Origin: JANSWY01 sp965228955
GTDB taxonomy: Bacteria; Bacteroidota; Bacteroidia; Cytophagales; Cyclobacteriaceae
Length of the DNA stretch: 64,000 bases
Assembly: GCA_965228955.1 (NCBI GenBank)
Contig: OZ245848.1
Coordinates: forward strand, 124,001 to 188,000
Direction of reading: 5' to 3'
This document shows, piece after piece, positions 6,622-15,857 of the stretch. Within the stretch, counting starts at the first letter, position 1, and each line of letters begins with the position of its first letter. The notes below the pieces were generated by a model. The model was not told the origin of the DNA, did not search any database, and saw nothing but the letters and a program-made list of their open reading frames with translations. Position numbers and translations under genes: made by a program.

Positions 6622-8065
6622 TTTGTAGTGCTAATATTTTTCGCGCTTCTTCTCTGGTATGTCTTTTATTCTTAATGGACCATAGTTTCTTGGATGCCTC
6701 CTTATATGTTTGCTTTACATCTACAATCGGGAAGGGATAATCTTCTCCAACCTTTAGCTGGTACATATTTTCTTCCATGGCTGTCATGGTCCATGGTTTG
6801 TGTTTAAACTGCACAGGCAAATTCTTCAAAACAGGAACCCACTTTGAAATAAACACCGCATCAGGATCATTGTCTTCTGATTGCTTAACAGGATTGTAAA
6901 TTCTGACTGTATTATATCCTGTAGTCCCAGCTTGCATTTGAAACTGCGGGTAATGTATTCCGGGTTCAAAATCCAGAAATAAGCTAGCCAGGTAATCAGC
7001 TCCTTTTTTCCAGTCGAGCCAGAGGTGATGAGTGAGAAAAGAAACCAACATAGATCTCATTCGAAAATTGAGGTAGCCGGTTTCAATTAAGCATTTCATA
7101 CAGGCATCAATCAATGGGTACCCGGTATTTCCGGTTTTCCAGGCTTGAAATTTTTCTTCGCTCCACTCATCTCTGATTTCATTGTATGCAGGATTGATAT
7201 TCATGATTTCATATCTATCCATCATCTCAAATTTTTGAATAAAATGACAATGCCATCTGAGTCTCGACAGGAATGATTGAATATTACGTTTGCTTCCTCC
7301 ATTTTTAGAAGCTTCCTTACCTGCTTGATAAACTTGTCGCATTGACAGATTCCCCCATGCTAAATATGCCGATAGCCGGCTGCAAGATTTTCTACTATAT
7401 TCTGGTTTGGATATATGCTTATTGTAATTGTTAACTCTTTCTTGAAAGAAACTTCTTAAATAAAGTTTTGCCTTTCTCTCACCACCTTCCTGGAAACTCT
7501 TATGTCTGGTTTTGAACTTCGAATCAACCTGTAAGTCATTAAACATTGAATCTTTTAATTTAACACTTTGCAGTTGCTCAATCTCGGGATCTTCAACTGG
7601 GCTAGCCATTTTAGAATACCAATGTTTTGGCCAGTTGTTCCTTTTCTTGATACCTCTGATAACCCCTCCAGTAGGAGTTTCAGTCCAATTAATTCCATTG
7701 GTCTTACAAAACTCAGCTACAGCTTTATCCCGATCGTAAGTTATTTGAATGCCAGTTTCTTCGTGGCTGAAAATATTTTTGATTTGATATTGTTCGGTAA
7801 GTCTTGGGAAGAATTCTAATACTTCAGTTTGGAGGAGATATAGCTGTTGACCATATAATTTTAATTGTTCTTGTAGGTCCGTGTAGCTTTCATAAACAAA
7901 CCTCCAATGTCTACCATCCGATTGTGGAGCATCAATAAGACTTGGTTCCAGAAACCCAATTAGTAAAGTTTCTCTGGAATCTTCAATTGCCTGTTTTAGT
8001 GGCAAATGATCCAGTAACCGGTAATCTCTTTTAAACCAAACAATATTGATTTCAGGTTTGCTCAT
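6587..8065 (-). CDS. Photolyase/cryptochrome-family flavoprotein
   Basis: A 492-residue protein starting MSKPEINIVWFKRDYRLLDHLPL, with the N-terminal photolyase domain (about 5-135) and the FAD domain (about 225-430). FAD-domain landmarks are SRLSAYLAWGNLS, FLSRLRWHCHFIQKFE, TGNTGYPLIDACMKCL, NFRMRSMLVSFLTHHLWLDW and RIYNPVKQSEDNDP. It belongs to the class I-like photolyase/cryptochrome superfamily, but I cannot assign the substrate. By eye, the Trp triad keeps W309 and W352, while the position matching E. coli W382 reads Phe (F375) and W384 reads Met (M377). It heads an operon with the DUF2805 and DUF2256 genes. Confidence 0.88.
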   Translation of the reverse strand: MSKPEINIVWFKRDYRLLDHLPLKQAIEDSRETLLIGFLEPSLIDAPQSDGRHWRFVYESYTDLQEQLKLYGQQLYLLQTEVLEFFPRLTEQYQIKNIFSHEETGIQITYDRDKAVAEFCKTNGINWTETPTGGVIRGIKKRNNWPKHWYSKMASPVEDPEIEQLQSVKLKDSMFNDLQVDSKFKTRHKSFQEGGERKAKLYLRSFFQERVNNYNKHISKPEYSRKSCSRLSAYLAWGNLSMRQVYQAGKEASKNGGSKRNIQSFLSRLRWHCHFIQKFEMMDRYEIMNINPAYNEIRDEWSEEKFQAWKTGNTGYPLIDACMKCLIETGYLNFRMRSMLVSFLTHHLWLDWKKGADYLASLFLDFEPGIHYPQFQMQAGTTGYNTVRIYNPVKQSEDNDPDAVFISKWVPVLKNLPVQFKHKPWTMTAMEENMYQLKVGEDYPFPIVDVKQTYKEASKKLWSIKNKRHTREEARKILALQNEEERVESGGD

Positions 8066-8096
8066 TGATATGTGAAACCTGAGAGGAAGAGGATTG

Positions 8097-8867
8097 TTAA
8101 TTCAATTTCAAAATATTTTCCCTTTCAATAAATGATGCCATATCTTCTCCTAATAGTTGATATGTCAATTGGGAAGGATGGACTCCATCGCTAAAAAAAT
8201 CGGTATTGTTATATTTACCATTTGCACTCCAATCTCTGAGTTTGATGATTTTGTGATTGTAAAATACACCATCATATTCATCCGCTACATGGCCTAGTTC
8301 TTCCCCTAATATTTCGATCAGGTTTCCCATCACAAATTTTAATGGTCTGGTAAATGCAGCAAATTCCTTAACCGGGGGCATACAATTAAATGCTATCGGA
8401 GTATCCGGATATTTCTTTTTACAATCTTCAATGAATAATCTGATTTCTCTCTTCCAACTTATAGGGTTATTCAGTTTAAATGTGTCATTACCACCTGTCC
8501 CAACAATGATAAGATCAAATTGCTTTTCAGGAGATTCAGGCAGTAATTCTTTCCTGACTTGCTTCATGGTATAACCACTTTTACCGTGTACCAGCCAGTC
8601 GACTGAAAACCCCTTTTGATTACTTAGGTTCTTGGCGAAAGTTCCTGGGAATCCTTCCTGATGAGTTTTTACCCCAACCCCTGCAACAGTACTTTCCCCA
8701 ATCATTAATACAGAGATTTCCTCAGAGCCATTACCTTTTTCATAGCCCGTAGGTCCTTCCGCTTCCGGAAGATCTGGAATCCTTTTTTTGATCAGTTTTC
8801 CTTGAACATAGATAATTGGAATCAGAGGAATAGAAACTATCGCTCCAAGTAAATATCTCACACTCAT
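8097..8867 (-). CDS. SGNH/GDSL-family hydrolase, membrane-anchored
   Basis: A 256-residue protein with an N-terminal membrane anchor (residues 4-21) and an SGNH esterase fold. The nucleophile block is VLMIGEST (Ser59), the GGND block is at 125-128, and the catalytic Asp/His block is DGVHPS (227-232). Such enzymes hydrolyse ester bonds of lipids, sugars or acylated polymers; the substrate here is unknown. It lies 8 bp after the cation-chloride cotransporter gene and 31 bp before the photolyase gene on the same strand, so read-through between these units is plausible. Confidence 0.85.
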   Translation of the reverse strand: MSVRYLLGAIVSIPLIPIIYVQGKLIKKRIPDLPEAEGPTGYEKGNGSEEISVLMIGESTVAGVGVKTHQEGFPGTFAKNLSNQKGFSVDWLVHGKSGYTMKQVRKELLPESPEKQFDLIIVGTGGNDTFKLNNPISWKREIRLFIEDCKKKYPDTPIAFNCMPPVKEFAAFTRPLKFVMGNLIEILGEELGHVADEYDGVFYNHKIIKLRDWSANGKYNNTDFFSDGVHPSQLTYQLLGEDMASFIERENILKLN

Positions 8868-8875
8868 GTCCTAAC

Positions 8876-11098
8876 TTATTTTATCTCTTTCTCCTTTTGG
8901 GCATTGACAAAAAGGATATTTCCAATATCATCATAACCCTGCAATATTGAATCACCTAGCTGCTTGATGGCCTCACTTCTAAAACCGATGATGGTAAGAT
9001 CGGCTGTCTTAGAAACCATATTGATGATGTCTTTGTTGCTTTTATCGTCTGGTTTGGAGATCACATTGATATTTGAAGGACGTATCGGCATCCTCCCTTC
9101 TGTTGCCAATTCTTTTAGGTACTCCTTTTGTTCCAATACATCCTGATCCGGAAAGATTGCATAAATCTCTATATGTGCCTTTTGCCAATCCGGGTGTCCC
9201 ATCATAATGTAGCCAAGCAGGATCATCAAGTTTGCATTCTCAAAGTCCGATTGGGTAATCCAGATATGGATTTCTTGCTTGTGTCCAAATCCTTTTTCTG
9301 AACTGGCAAGTATGGTAATATCAAATTCTGCGGCTCTTACCAATGGTATATTGTCAATGATGTCTTTTGTGTTTTCATTGGTTACCCTGGAGAACTCAAA
9401 TAAGAACATATTTCCCTCTTTTCCAGAAATACTTGGAAGCTGAAGTGCCTGAGCAATTGCAGTAGTATAAGAAGGAGATACCATTGTATCTAAGTAAACA
9501 TTAGACCGTGTACCTCCAGATACTTTGATAAGACTCTGTAAGTCCATTTCGGCCTGCATGTTTGTTTCTCTGGACAAATATCCTTTTATGTAATGAATGT
9601 AATTACCAAATCCATATCTATGGCTCATCCACCTTAACAGATCAAAGTCCGCGGTTCTTTTGAATGCGTTTTTTGTAATGCATATAATAGAGGGCCTCCA
9701 ATCAGTATCGTCAGTTTCCGCATTCTGAAGGAATATTTGAATGCTTCTGGAAAGCTGAAAAATTACCCCCTGGAAAATCTTGGCAAGGCCTCTCTTATCA
9801 GTATTAGATCTGGAAATGATGATGTAGATAATCAGCATTATCACTAATGATCCCACTGCATAAGGTGCATTCATTGAGAACATCAAATAAAAACACATCA
9901 AAGCTCCCACAAGAGAAAGTGGCCATTTTGATTTAAATGTAGGCCTGTAGGATGGATCTGCTGCAAAATGGTGAAGGAATGAAATCAAGCATATTGCTCC
10001 ATATGTCACCATGAAAAACATGGAAATGATTTCAGCTACAAAGTTGACATTACCAATAGCCACAAAAACAATTGCAATAATACTAGTGATGATAATACCA
10101 TTTATAGGCTCTTTTTTCTTCTTGCTCTCTTTACTTACCCAAGTGTTGAAACTGGAATTACCAAATACTTTGTCACCTGCCAGTGCTTGCAATGTCCTGG
10201 GAGCAATCATAATTGAACCTAGCGCTGAGGATAGTGTAGCACAGACTAATCCTATTGGGATAATCGGCCCCCAATAGGCGATTTGGGTCATTATGAGTTG
10301 ATCATTTGCTAAATCTTCTGGACTGGCTGCAATATTAAGTTTGAATGCCGCAGCAATATAAATAAGCATTCCGGCTAGAGTAGCCCAAATGGTACCAGAT
10401 GGGATAGATTTCTTAGGGTCTTTTAAATCTCCTGACAAACCAACTCCTGCAGCCATTCCCGTGAATGCAGGGAATATAATTGCGAATACATAAAAGAAAC
10501 TGTCACCATCAGGAATTTTGGTTAGAAAATCCGTGGTATTAGTTGATTGATATTCTGTTGTTCCTGCAAAGAACATAAGAATTGACACAAACAAAATGGC
10601 CACAACAGCATACAATGCCTTTACTCCAAGGTCTGCACCTTTTGTTAGCATGAGTAGACTTACAAAAAGTGCTAGTGGTACGCTGACAAATCTTTTATCT
10701 GTAATCCCCAATTGATAAACCTGATTCACATAATCAAAAACTGGAGAGAATGCTTCAGCGCACGCTATAATATAGAAAGCTACACTTACTGCTTGTGAGA
10801 GAAAGAGGGTAATCCCAATAGCAGCACCAATGTTTATTCCGAAAGATCGCGAGATGATATAGTAGACTCCACCACCCTCTACTTTCTGGTTGGTTGCAAT
10901 TTCTGCAACCGCCATAGCCGTTGGTAGTGTGACCAAATGACCGATTACAATAATCCCCAAAGTACCAAGTAATCCCACATGCCCTACAGCATAACCAAAC
11001 CTTAAGAAGAGGATCGCTCCAAGGATGGTTGAAATGGTGGTCATGAACACTGGTAGAGTACCAAATTTTACTTTACCATCAGTTGGGGCTGTCGACAT
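8876..11098 (-). CDS. Cation-chloride cotransporter-like APC-superfamily permease
   Basis: A 740-residue protein. Residues about 12-440 form roughly twelve membrane helices beginning KFGTLPVFMTTISTILGAILFLRFGYAVGHVG, the helix-1 pattern of SLC12/CCC transporters, with IFPAFTGMAAGVGLSGDLKDPKKSIPSGT in helix 6. The soluble C-terminal half (about 450-740) resembles the SLC12 C-terminal domain (DWRPSIICITKN, HIWITQSDFENANLMILLGYIM, ADLTIIGFRSE). It probably couples Cl- to Na+ and/or K+ movement across the inner membrane, which suits a marine organism. Ion choice cannot be read here. Confidence 0.85.
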   Translation of the reverse strand: MSTAPTDGKVKFGTLPVFMTTISTILGAILFLRFGYAVGHVGLLGTLGIIVIGHLVTLPTAMAVAEIATNQKVEGGGVYYIISRSFGINIGAAIGITLFLSQAVSVAFYIIACAEAFSPVFDYVNQVYQLGITDKRFVSVPLALFVSLLMLTKGADLGVKALYAVVAILFVSILMFFAGTTEYQSTNTTDFLTKIPDGDSFFYVFAIIFPAFTGMAAGVGLSGDLKDPKKSIPSGTIWATLAGMLIYIAAAFKLNIAASPEDLANDQLIMTQIAYWGPIIPIGLVCATLSSALGSIMIAPRTLQALAGDKVFGNSSFNTWVSKESKKKKEPINGIIITSIIAIVFVAIGNVNFVAEIISMFFMVTYGAICLISFLHHFAADPSYRPTFKSKWPLSLVGALMCFYLMFSMNAPYAVGSLVIMLIIYIIISRSNTDKRGLAKIFQGVIFQLSRSIQIFLQNAETDDTDWRPSIICITKNAFKRTADFDLLRWMSHRYGFGNYIHYIKGYLSRETNMQAEMDLQSLIKVSGGTRSNVYLDTMVSPSYTTAIAQALQLPSISGKEGNMFLFEFSRVTNENTKDIIDNIPLVRAAEFDITILASSEKGFGHKQEIHIWITQSDFENANLMILLGYIMMGHPDWQKAHIEIYAIFPDQDVLEQKEYLKELATEGRMPIRPSNINVISKPDDKSNKDIINMVSKTADLTIIGFRSEAIKQLGDSILQGYDDIGNILFVNAQKEKEIK

Positions 11099-11332
11099 AG
11101 AAAAAATTATTCGCTGTTGAGAGAGCCAATATATAAATTAATCAGTTTGATCTTTTAAAAAACTACCAAAAACTGAAAGTGAAAATTCGATTTGATTCAC
11201 ATTTTAATGCCTTTATCTACTGATTTAACTAGTCCCTATCTATTTCTTAGATATTGTTCTGAATTCTGAGAGAATCCGGCAGAAAATTGTGAAAAATTAA
11301 TACTTTCCAAATATTATTTTCGGTTAAAAACG

Positions 11333-11387
11333 GCCTTCTAGAATATTCTAGGGGGCTTTTTTGCGCTTTTTGAAATTTTTTCAAAAA
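11333..11387 (+). terminator. Orphan terminator-like hairpin plus A/T inverted repeat in a 396-bp intergenic region
   Basis: The region 11099-11494 lies between two divergent genes. At 11333-11356 GCCTTCTAG pairs with CTAGGGGGC around AATATT, followed by T6; the opposite strand also reads into a T run. At 11367-11387 TTTTTGAAA and TTTCAAAAA form a second inverted repeat. No gene ends here on either strand. It may end an unseen short transcript or act as a leader attenuator for the metalloprotease gene. The rest of the region shows nothing else I can support. Confidence 0.45.
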
Positions 11388-11494
11388 AAATAATATTCTG
11401 TGGTAGGAATTTTTAGACCCCATCTGTTTCATTCACATGGATGGGTCAAATAGATTCATTCGGAATTTAAATAGTTAACCAAACAAATTGTATA

Positions 11495-12322
11495 ATGAGA
11501 AAGCTTAACTCGCTACTACTTATGGTAGCATGCGCATGCCTAATTTTCACTTCATGTGATAACAACTCAGAAATCACTTCAGAACAAGAAATCCCTCAAG
11601 AAGTACTAGCTGCTTTAGATATGGCAGGTTTCCACAACGATGATGTAATGATCACAGATGGTGGTTATATCGTAGAAGGAGATATTTTTCTTACTGAGCA
11701 GCAAATCCTGAACTTGAACCCAGGAAGCCACTTACCACATGCTGAGCAGTATTCTACTGATAACCTTGTTACAGGACTTCCAAGAGTAATCACAATGTAC
11801 GCTGCAGAAGGAAGAAAAGGTTACAGCCCTGCAATGATCGCTGGACTAGATGAGGCAATCGCAAGGTTTAATGCAAGAGGATTAAGTATTACTTTCCAAA
11901 GAATTTCAAACAGCAGAAGTGCAGACATAGTAATGACTAGACTGAGCAAAAGAGATGAAAGAAGAGGCGTTTTAGGCTCTGCTGGATTCCCTACTGCTTC
12001 TGGAGATCCTTACGGTGAAATCAAAATGAGTGGTATCCTTGAGTCTTCTTACGGACTTAGCACTGATGGTATCGCTACAATCATTGCACACGAAATGGGT
12101 CACTGCATTGGTTTCAGACACACTGATTACTTCGACAGAAGCATCAGCTGCGGAGGTTCAACTGCAAATGAAGGAGATGGTGGCGTAGGAGCAAACCATA
12201 TACCTGGAACTCCAACTGGAGCTGATCTTGCTGGAAATGGATCATGGATGCTTGCTTGTACTGATGGATCTGACAGACCATTCACAAGTGCTGACAGAAC
12301 TGCATTAGATTACCTATACTAA
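11495..12322 (+). CDS. Secreted lipoprotein zinc metalloprotease (M57/HEIGH type)
   Basis: A 275-residue protein with a lipoprotein signal ending TSC (Cys21). Its zinc site is HEMGHCIGFRH (residues 199-209), which fits HExxHxxGxxH with Glu200 as catalytic base. The arrangement, with RADIVMTR-like SADIVMTRL before it, resembles the dual-action HEIGH metallopeptidases (M57) of Bacteroidota. It is likely exported and anchored to a membrane, where it would cleave proteins. It is followed by a strong terminator at 12356, so it is probably monocistronic. The substrate is unknown. Confidence 0.85.
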   Translation: MRKLNSLLLMVACACLIFTSCDNNSEITSEQEIPQEVLAALDMAGFHNDDVMITDGGYIVEGDIFLTEQQILNLNPGSHLPHAEQYSTDNLVTGLPRVITMYAAEGRKGYSPAMIAGLDEAIARFNARGLSITFQRISNSRSADIVMTRLSKRDERRGVLGSAGFPTASGDPYGEIKMSGILESSYGLSTDGIATIIAHEMGHCIGFRHTDYFDRSISCGGSTANEGDGGVGANHIPGTPTGADLAGNGSWMLACTDGSDRPFTSADRTALDYLY

Positions 12323-12355
12323 GAAATAGCAGAATCTAGTAATATTTTACCTGAA

Positions 12356-12390
12356 GGGGTGCTGAGATGTGGTTACAGCGCCCTTTTTTT
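12356..12390 (+). terminator. Rho-independent terminator after the metalloprotease gene
   Basis: GGGTGCTG (12357-12364) pairs with CAGCGCCC (12376-12383), allowing one T-G pair, and is followed by T7. It lies 34 bp after the stop codon. Confidence 0.85.
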
Positions 12391-12392
12391 AT

Positions 12393-14930
12393 TTACCGGA
12401 ATCTAATTCTCGCCATCACATTAGGAGTGAAACCAAGTGCAAGGTTTTCAATTCTTCTTGCTCCTGATAACCCTTCATTTCTGAAATAAGTATTGAGCTT
12501 GTTTTCTCTTCCGGTAAGGTTCCAGAAAGCAACACCAAATTCACCAACCAGATTATCACCTATATTGAACCAATATTTACCGGAAAAATCAACTCTCAAA
12601 TAATCATCCTGGCGTTCAGTGTTAGGATTCAGATAGTTGATTCGCCCTCCGATTATTGTAGGGTCACCCGGATTAGTAAAAGGGCTTCCAGACCTCCAAT
12701 TAACATTAGTTGACAGTTGCAGGTGATTGTCTTTGTATCCAAGACCTAATGTAAGTTGATGTGGGATGTCAAGATTACTTGTGAACTTTGGCGTATTCAA
12801 TGGAGTAAATACATATTCGTTCTCTGAAAAAGTATAGCTGACCCAACCGGAGAATCGTTCAATCTTCTTATTGAATAGAAGTTCAATTCCCTTTACCAGG
12901 TAGCTTCCACTTTCTCTAACCAACTCAAATTGGTTTTGAAAAGCCTGGCTGGAAGTAATAATGCCGTCCACCTGCTTCATGTAACCATCAACAGTAAACA
13001 TCCATCCTGATAGGTTGTACTGTAAACCAATTGAGCCTTGTGTGCTTGTAAGGAGAGGAATATCATCTTCATCCACCAATACCCACCTTCTTTTCTCTAC
13101 TCCCAAAAAATCATTCTGAAGGTCAATTACCTGGACTAAACTCTGGCTTTTGGACTCTCCAAGAACCTCAACAGCAATGGCATCTGATAATTGGTGGTTA
13201 AAGCTTAGTCTTGGCTCAATTGTGGTTCGGTCTATATCAACATAATTGTTCATTCTCAACCCAACTTTAGCCTGGGTTTTCATGTCTGCTGATAAGTAGT
13301 CAATTTCTGAGTACAATGTGTGATTTTGAATGATTTCCTTGATGTATCTGCGAAACTCCGGGTTGTCAAGATCTTCCAGGTTGCCCACAGTGATTTCATT
13401 GAATTGGTATCCACCATTTAATTGCACAAGATCATTAATTCTGAATGATTGGTTAAATTTTAAGCTTATGTCAGAAACTTCATTTTGCTGCAGAAGTCTT
13501 TGAGAATTTTCAATATCAAAATTTATTGACTCCAGGTCATACTCAGACATATTGAGTTGGATATTAGACTGGGTGGTTTTATTCCAATTTCTGGAATATT
13601 GAAGACCATAACCTACTGAATTTTGTTTCAAGGTACTTTGTTTGAATTCTTCTTCTCCATTTACAAACCCTGATTCTTCATGCTCCAGTTCATTCCCAAT
13701 TTGGATCATTGATAACGAGACTCTGTCTTTGTCACTCAGTTTGGAATTGACTTTTACATTGAAGTCGTAATATTGAAATGATTCATTACTGAAATTAATA
13801 GTATCTACATCAGTGCTGAGGATTTCGGTATCTCTAAAAGCTCTGTCAGAATAACTTTCAAAGGTTGGTGAATCAAATAAATCAGAAATGGACCTACGGG
13901 CAGAAATTTGAACACTTGTTCCCTTCGTTATTGGTGTATTGATCACCAAATCAGTATTAAGGAGATTAAATCCCCCTTGTGCTTGAAATTCTTTTGCGAT
14001 TTCGGTAGTGGAATTAATTTGAAGTAATCCAGAAACAGCGTCTCCAAATTGAGCGCTGGTACCATTCTTAGTAATGCTTACCCGATCAACAGCGTAAGGA
14101 TTAAAAGCAGATATCAATCCAAAGAAATGACCGGTTTGGTACATTCTTACTCCATCCCATAAAACTAAGTTTTGATCATTTGTTCCGCCTCTGATGTTTA
14201 TATCAGCCACAGATTCCTTGAAGCTGGAGATACCTGGAAATGCTTGCAAAGAGAATAACACATCTGGTTCAATCAGGCCAGGTAGGATTTGAAGATCTTT
14301 AGTACTTACATATAGTTGACCATTAGCCATCTTGTCAATCCCTGAAACCAGATAATCAGGGATAAGTATCTCTGGTAATATTTGAAGTTTTGGGATCAGA
14401 TAGATGGTCCCACAGTCTGTGCCTTGTTTAGGTTCGGAGGAAATAGACTCATAACTCAAATGTTGGATATTCAGATTTTGTCCTTTTTCGAAAGAAAGTT
14501 CGAAATAACCAGTGCTGTCAGATATGGTATGATTCGCTCCATGTTTTACAGTAGCCAATCCAATAGGGTATCGTGATTCTATATCAATTAGGTAGCCACA
14601 AACCATAAGGGGTTCTTCCTGCTTTGTCAAAGCGAAATATTTATCGCTGATTTTCTCAACTTTTAGATTGGTTTCTTGCTGCAATAAATCCAGGGCCTGT
14701 TGAAGAGTAAGCCCTTCTTTCAAAGGAACAATGAATACATCACTTACAAACTCATCGGCATATGAAAATGAAATATCATAAGTACTCTCAATTTCTTCAA
14801 TAAATTGTGTTAAAGGGATTTTAGAGGTTTGGGAGTGAACTGAAAGAGAATTGAATAGGAATAGAAGAGTTCCCAGGAATAGGAGCTTAGTTTGAATCTT
14901 GTTTAAATAACAATATCTTCTTCCCTTCAA
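12393..14930 (-). CDS. TonB-dependent outer-membrane receptor with STN signalling domain
   Basis: An 845-residue receptor. After the signal peptide (through about residue 34) come an STN-like domain (about 40-105, FIEEIESTYDISFSY), a carboxypeptidase-like beta-sandwich (about 110-185), the plug (about 215-310, with ADINIRGGTNDQNLVLWDGVRMYQTGHFFG) and the 22-strand barrel. STN domains contact a FecR-type anti-sigma factor, so this receptor both imports a ligand and signals it. Its start overlaps the FecR gene by 44 bp; an internal start is possible, but the signal peptide begins near here. There is no SusD partner. The ligand is unknown; iron complex, vitamin or small glycan are all possible. 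Confidence 0.88.
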   Translation of the reverse strand: MKGRRYCYLNKIQTKLLFLGTLLFLFNSLSVHSQTSKIPLTQFIEEIESTYDISFSYADEFVSDVFIVPLKEGLTLQQALDLLQQETNLKVEKISDKYFALTKQEEPLMVCGYLIDIESRYPIGLATVKHGANHTISDSTGYFELSFEKGQNLNIQHLSYESISSEPKQGTDCGTIYLIPKLQILPEILIPDYLVSGIDKMANGQLYVSTKDLQILPGLIEPDVLFSLQAFPGISSFKESVADINIRGGTNDQNLVLWDGVRMYQTGHFFGLISAFNPYAVDRVSITKNGTSAQFGDAVSGLLQINSTTEIAKEFQAQGGFNLLNTDLVINTPITKGTSVQISARRSISDLFDSPTFESYSDRAFRDTEILSTDVDTINFSNESFQYYDFNVKVNSKLSDKDRVSLSMIQIGNELEHEESGFVNGEEEFKQSTLKQNSVGYGLQYSRNWNKTTQSNIQLNMSEYDLESINFDIENSQRLLQQNEVSDISLKFNQSFRINDLVQLNGGYQFNEITVGNLEDLDNPEFRRYIKEIIQNHTLYSEIDYLSADMKTQAKVGLRMNNYVDIDRTTIEPRLSFNHQLSDAIAVEVLGESKSQSLVQVIDLQNDFLGVEKRRWVLVDEDDIPLLTSTQGSIGLQYNLSGWMFTVDGYMKQVDGIITSSQAFQNQFELVRESGSYLVKGIELLFNKKIERFSGWVSYTFSENEYVFTPLNTPKFTSNLDIPHQLTLGLGYKDNHLQLSTNVNWRSGSPFTNPGDPTIIGGRINYLNPNTERQDDYLRVDFSGKYWFNIGDNLVGEFGVAFWNLTGRENKLNTYFRNEGLSGARRIENLALGFTPNVMARIRFR

Positions 14931-15780
14931 TGTTATACGAAATATTAAATGGCACTGTAATCGATCTTAAAGCAGCTTCCATGTGCTCATGATCAAAACT
15001 ACCAGTAAACAATCTCTCTTTATTTATTTTCTTAGTTCGTAAAGATACATCGAATTGTCTTTCGAACTCATCTAAAACTAAATGATATGGAGTGCTTCTG
15101 AAAGTACTTTTGCCTTTTAACCATTCTGGAGAAACATTTAAAGCCTCCTTCCAATTGTTAAATCCGGAACTAGTCCACTGAGCAGTCTCGCCTGGGAGAA
15201 GTGTAATTTCCTGATTTCCAGACTGAACCAATACTTTCCCTTCGTAACAATCAACTCTGAAATAATCCTGGCGATTTGTAACATTAAATGATGTTCCAAG
15301 TACCGTAACATTACCTATTTTAGTCTGAACTGTGAATTTTTGTCCTTTTTCTACTTCAAAAAACGCTTCACCAGATAAATCAACCAATCTTTCCGAATCC
15401 CAATCTGACTCAGAATACTTGATTTGAGTTCCGGCATTCATGAAAACTTTGGAGTCATCTGGTAAATTGAATGATAACGTTTCGTTATTAGAAGTTGATA
15501 ATGATGTAGGACGTGGCATTAAGTAAAACACTAAACTGCTTACAATTAAGAATAATGCAGCTATTTGCAACGCCGGTTTCAAAAATCTAACTATAGATTT
15601 TTTCTTTTCTGCTTCATCAAACTGGAAGTCGCCTGGATTGTACTCTGGTGCTTTGAAATTATCCAGCTCCTCATCCAATGAGGAAATAAACCGGTATTCA
15701 CTTGTTTGCTTAAAAGCCTCAAGCTCCTTTTCGGTCATTTCGCCGTTCAGATATTTCAATATGGTACTTTTTTCTTCCAT
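14887..15780 (-). CDS. FecR-family anti-sigma factor
   Basis: A 297-residue protein. It has a short cytoplasmic N-terminus (residues 1-80), one membrane helix (about 87-108), and the periplasmic FecR fold (ETLSFNLPDDSKVFMNAGTQIKYS, LSGEAFFEVEKGQKFTVQT, VTVLGTSFNV) with a C-terminal STN-interacting domain (about 230-297). It would hold the adjacent sigma factor until the TonB receptor binds its ligand. The order sigma, FecR, receptor on one strand is the standard trans-envelope signalling set. Confidence 0.9.
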   Translation of the reverse strand: MEEKSTILKYLNGEMTEKELEAFKQTSEYRFISSLDEELDNFKAPEYNPGDFQFDEAEKKKSIVRFLKPALQIAALFLIVSSLVFYLMPRPTSLSTSNNETLSFNLPDDSKVFMNAGTQIKYSESDWDSERLVDLSGEAFFEVEKGQKFTVQTKIGNVTVLGTSFNVTNRQDYFRVDCYEGKVLVQSGNQEITLLPGETAQWTSSGFNNWKEALNVSPEWLKGKSTFRSTPYHLVLDEFERQFDVSLRTKKINKERLFTGSFDHEHMEAALRSITVPFNISYNIEGKKILLFKQDSN

Positions 15781-15857
15781 GCTTCTGATATAAAACAGTT
15801 TAGCTGAATTTTCTCCTACCGAGAATCTCTATTTTTTACAAGATTATCTCGATAAAC

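Noticed and set aside
203..8065. The photorepair island as a recently acquired mobile element
   Set aside because: Base composition looks like the surroundings, there are no repeats, integrase or tRNA at its edges, and similar clusters are usual in marine Bacteroidota.
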